Shown in pieces: positions 63,522 through 64,000 of a stretch of 64,000 nucleotides of DNA (positions within the stretch are counted from its first letter, which is position 1; each line of letters opens with the position of its first letter). This DNA is from Sphingomonas sp. Leaf20 (GTDB lineage Bacteria > Pseudomonadota > Alphaproteobacteria > Sphingomonadales > Sphingomonadaceae). The notes below the pieces were generated by a model. The model did no database searches. It was given only the letters and a program-made list of their open reading frames with translations, and was not told the DNA's origin. Where the stretch lies: contig NZ_LMKN01000001.1 in NCBI RefSeq assembly GCF_001421535.1, positions 930,001-994,000 of the forward strand, in the 5' to 3' direction. A program made the position numbers and the translations under genes.

Positions 63522-64000
63522 CCGTGAGCGACGCACTGTCTGGCACCGTCTATGTGGTCGACGACGACGATGATCTGGGCGCCACGGTCGCGCGGTTGCT
63601 GTGCCGGCACGGACATGTCGCCGAATCGTTTCTCGACCCGGTCGCGCTGCTTGACCTTTATCCCCAGGCGCCCGCGCACTGCGTGGTGACCGACGTGATG
63701 ATGGGCGACATCGACGGGTTCGATTTCGCCGATCGCGTCCGGGCACTCGATGCTGCGGTCGCGATCGTGTTCATGACCGCATGGCCGACCACCGCAAACG
63801 CGGTGGATTCGGTACGGCGCTACGGGGGCCTCGACTATCTGGAGAAGCCGCTCGACGAGGCCCGGCTTCTCGCCGCGGTCGCCGAGGGTGTCGCGTGGTC
63901 GCGTGCGCAACGCACCGCGATCGCGCGCACCGCAACGCTCACCCCGCGGCAGCGCCAGGTGTTCGATCTGCTCGTGAAGGGGCACAACAACCAGGCTATC
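63518..64000 (+). CDS. FixJ/NarL-type response regulator, cut by the window end
   Basis: The first 161 residues are visible. The receiver domain has the acidic cluster VDDDDDL, phospho-acceptor Asp59 (VVTDVMMGDIDG) and Lys110 (DYLEKPLDEARL). The LuxR-type helix-turn-helix begins at LTPRQRQVFDLLVKGHNNQAI and continues past the edge. It is the partner of the upstream MASE1 kinase, from which it is separated by a four-base overlap. Targets unknown. Confidence 0.93.
   Translation, partial: MTVSDALSGTVYVVDDDDDLGATVARLLCRHGHVAESFLDPVALLDLYPQAPAHCVVTDVMMGDIDGFDFADRVRALDAAVAIVFMTAWPTTANAVDSVRRYGGLDYLEKPLDEARLLAAVAEGVAWSRAQRTAIARTATLTPRQRQVFDLLVKGHNNQAI

Overview
The window looks like chromosomal DNA of a sphingomonad (Alphaproteobacteria, Sphingomonas or a close relative). 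The reasons are very high GC, three TonB-dependent receptors, small conserved sphingomonad-type proteins (DUF6356, DUF6894, DUF4169, DUF427), the yajC-secD-secF and bioF-bioD-bioA orders, and clusters of short palindromic intergenic repeats. I see no prophage, transposase or CRISPR array. Most of the window is ordinary housekeeping and accessory chromosome.

Layout. 1-963: 3' part of ligA. 1177-6621: an Oar-like TonB receptor, then a LytS-type kinase and LytTR regulator. 6635-7386: five tandem copies of a two-hairpin repeat. 7500-15351: ABC-F ATPase, a second TonB receptor, infC (probably starting at AUA) and thrS. 15738-18317: a divergent LD-carboxypeptidase / Mpl-like ligase pair that suggests peptidoglycan recycling. 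18845-25035: a small membrane protein with its HTH partner, a hydrolase, a TPR protein, glyoxalase, a Crp/Fnr regulator and a DEAD-box helicase. 25075-25990: seven tandem copies of the repeat. 26009-29727: hslU, hslV, a holin/endolysin pair and DUF4169. 29786-34013: DUF3617 protein, tRNA-Pro(GGG), yajC-secDF and an Mth938-like protein. 34017-44610: glycosyltransferases, fbp, bioFDA, stress-type small genes, an SDR and an FAD enzyme. 44607-58630: glycerol and sulfosugar catabolism. 58789-64000: FIST sensor, GGDEF/EAL protein and a MASE1 kinase with its response regulator, cut by the window end.

The most interesting region is 44607-58630. The GH31 enzyme at 55542-57596 carries the catalytic and sulfonate-binding residues of a sulfoquinovosidase (the K-E-R-W-Y pattern of the Agrobacterium enzyme). 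It sits in one operon with an SsuD-like flavin monooxygenase, a YdhF-like aldo/keto reductase and a YeiH-type exporter. A divergent TonB receptor, an anionic-sugar MFS permease and a LacI regulator flank it. This is the gene content expected for oxidative desulfurisation of sulfoquinovose (sulfo-SMO pathway): sulfoquinovosyl glycerol is imported and hydrolysed to sulfoquinovose and glycerol, sulfoquinovose is oxidised to sulfite and 6-oxo-glucose, the latter is reduced to glucose, and sulfite is exported. The directly adjacent glpK, glpD and glpR would use the glycerol released by the same hydrolase. A near-perfect 20-bp palindrome with a central CG, overlapping the proposed start of the reductase gene, is a candidate LacI operator.

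Other points of note: a well-placed Shine-Dalgarno sequence in front of an in-frame AUA at infC; REP-like elements in which two different hairpin arms are combined and tandemly amplified; an orphan holin/endolysin cassette; a FIST protein translationally coupled to a GGDEF/EAL protein (NosP-like arrangement); and a histidine kinase with a shortened ATP lid.
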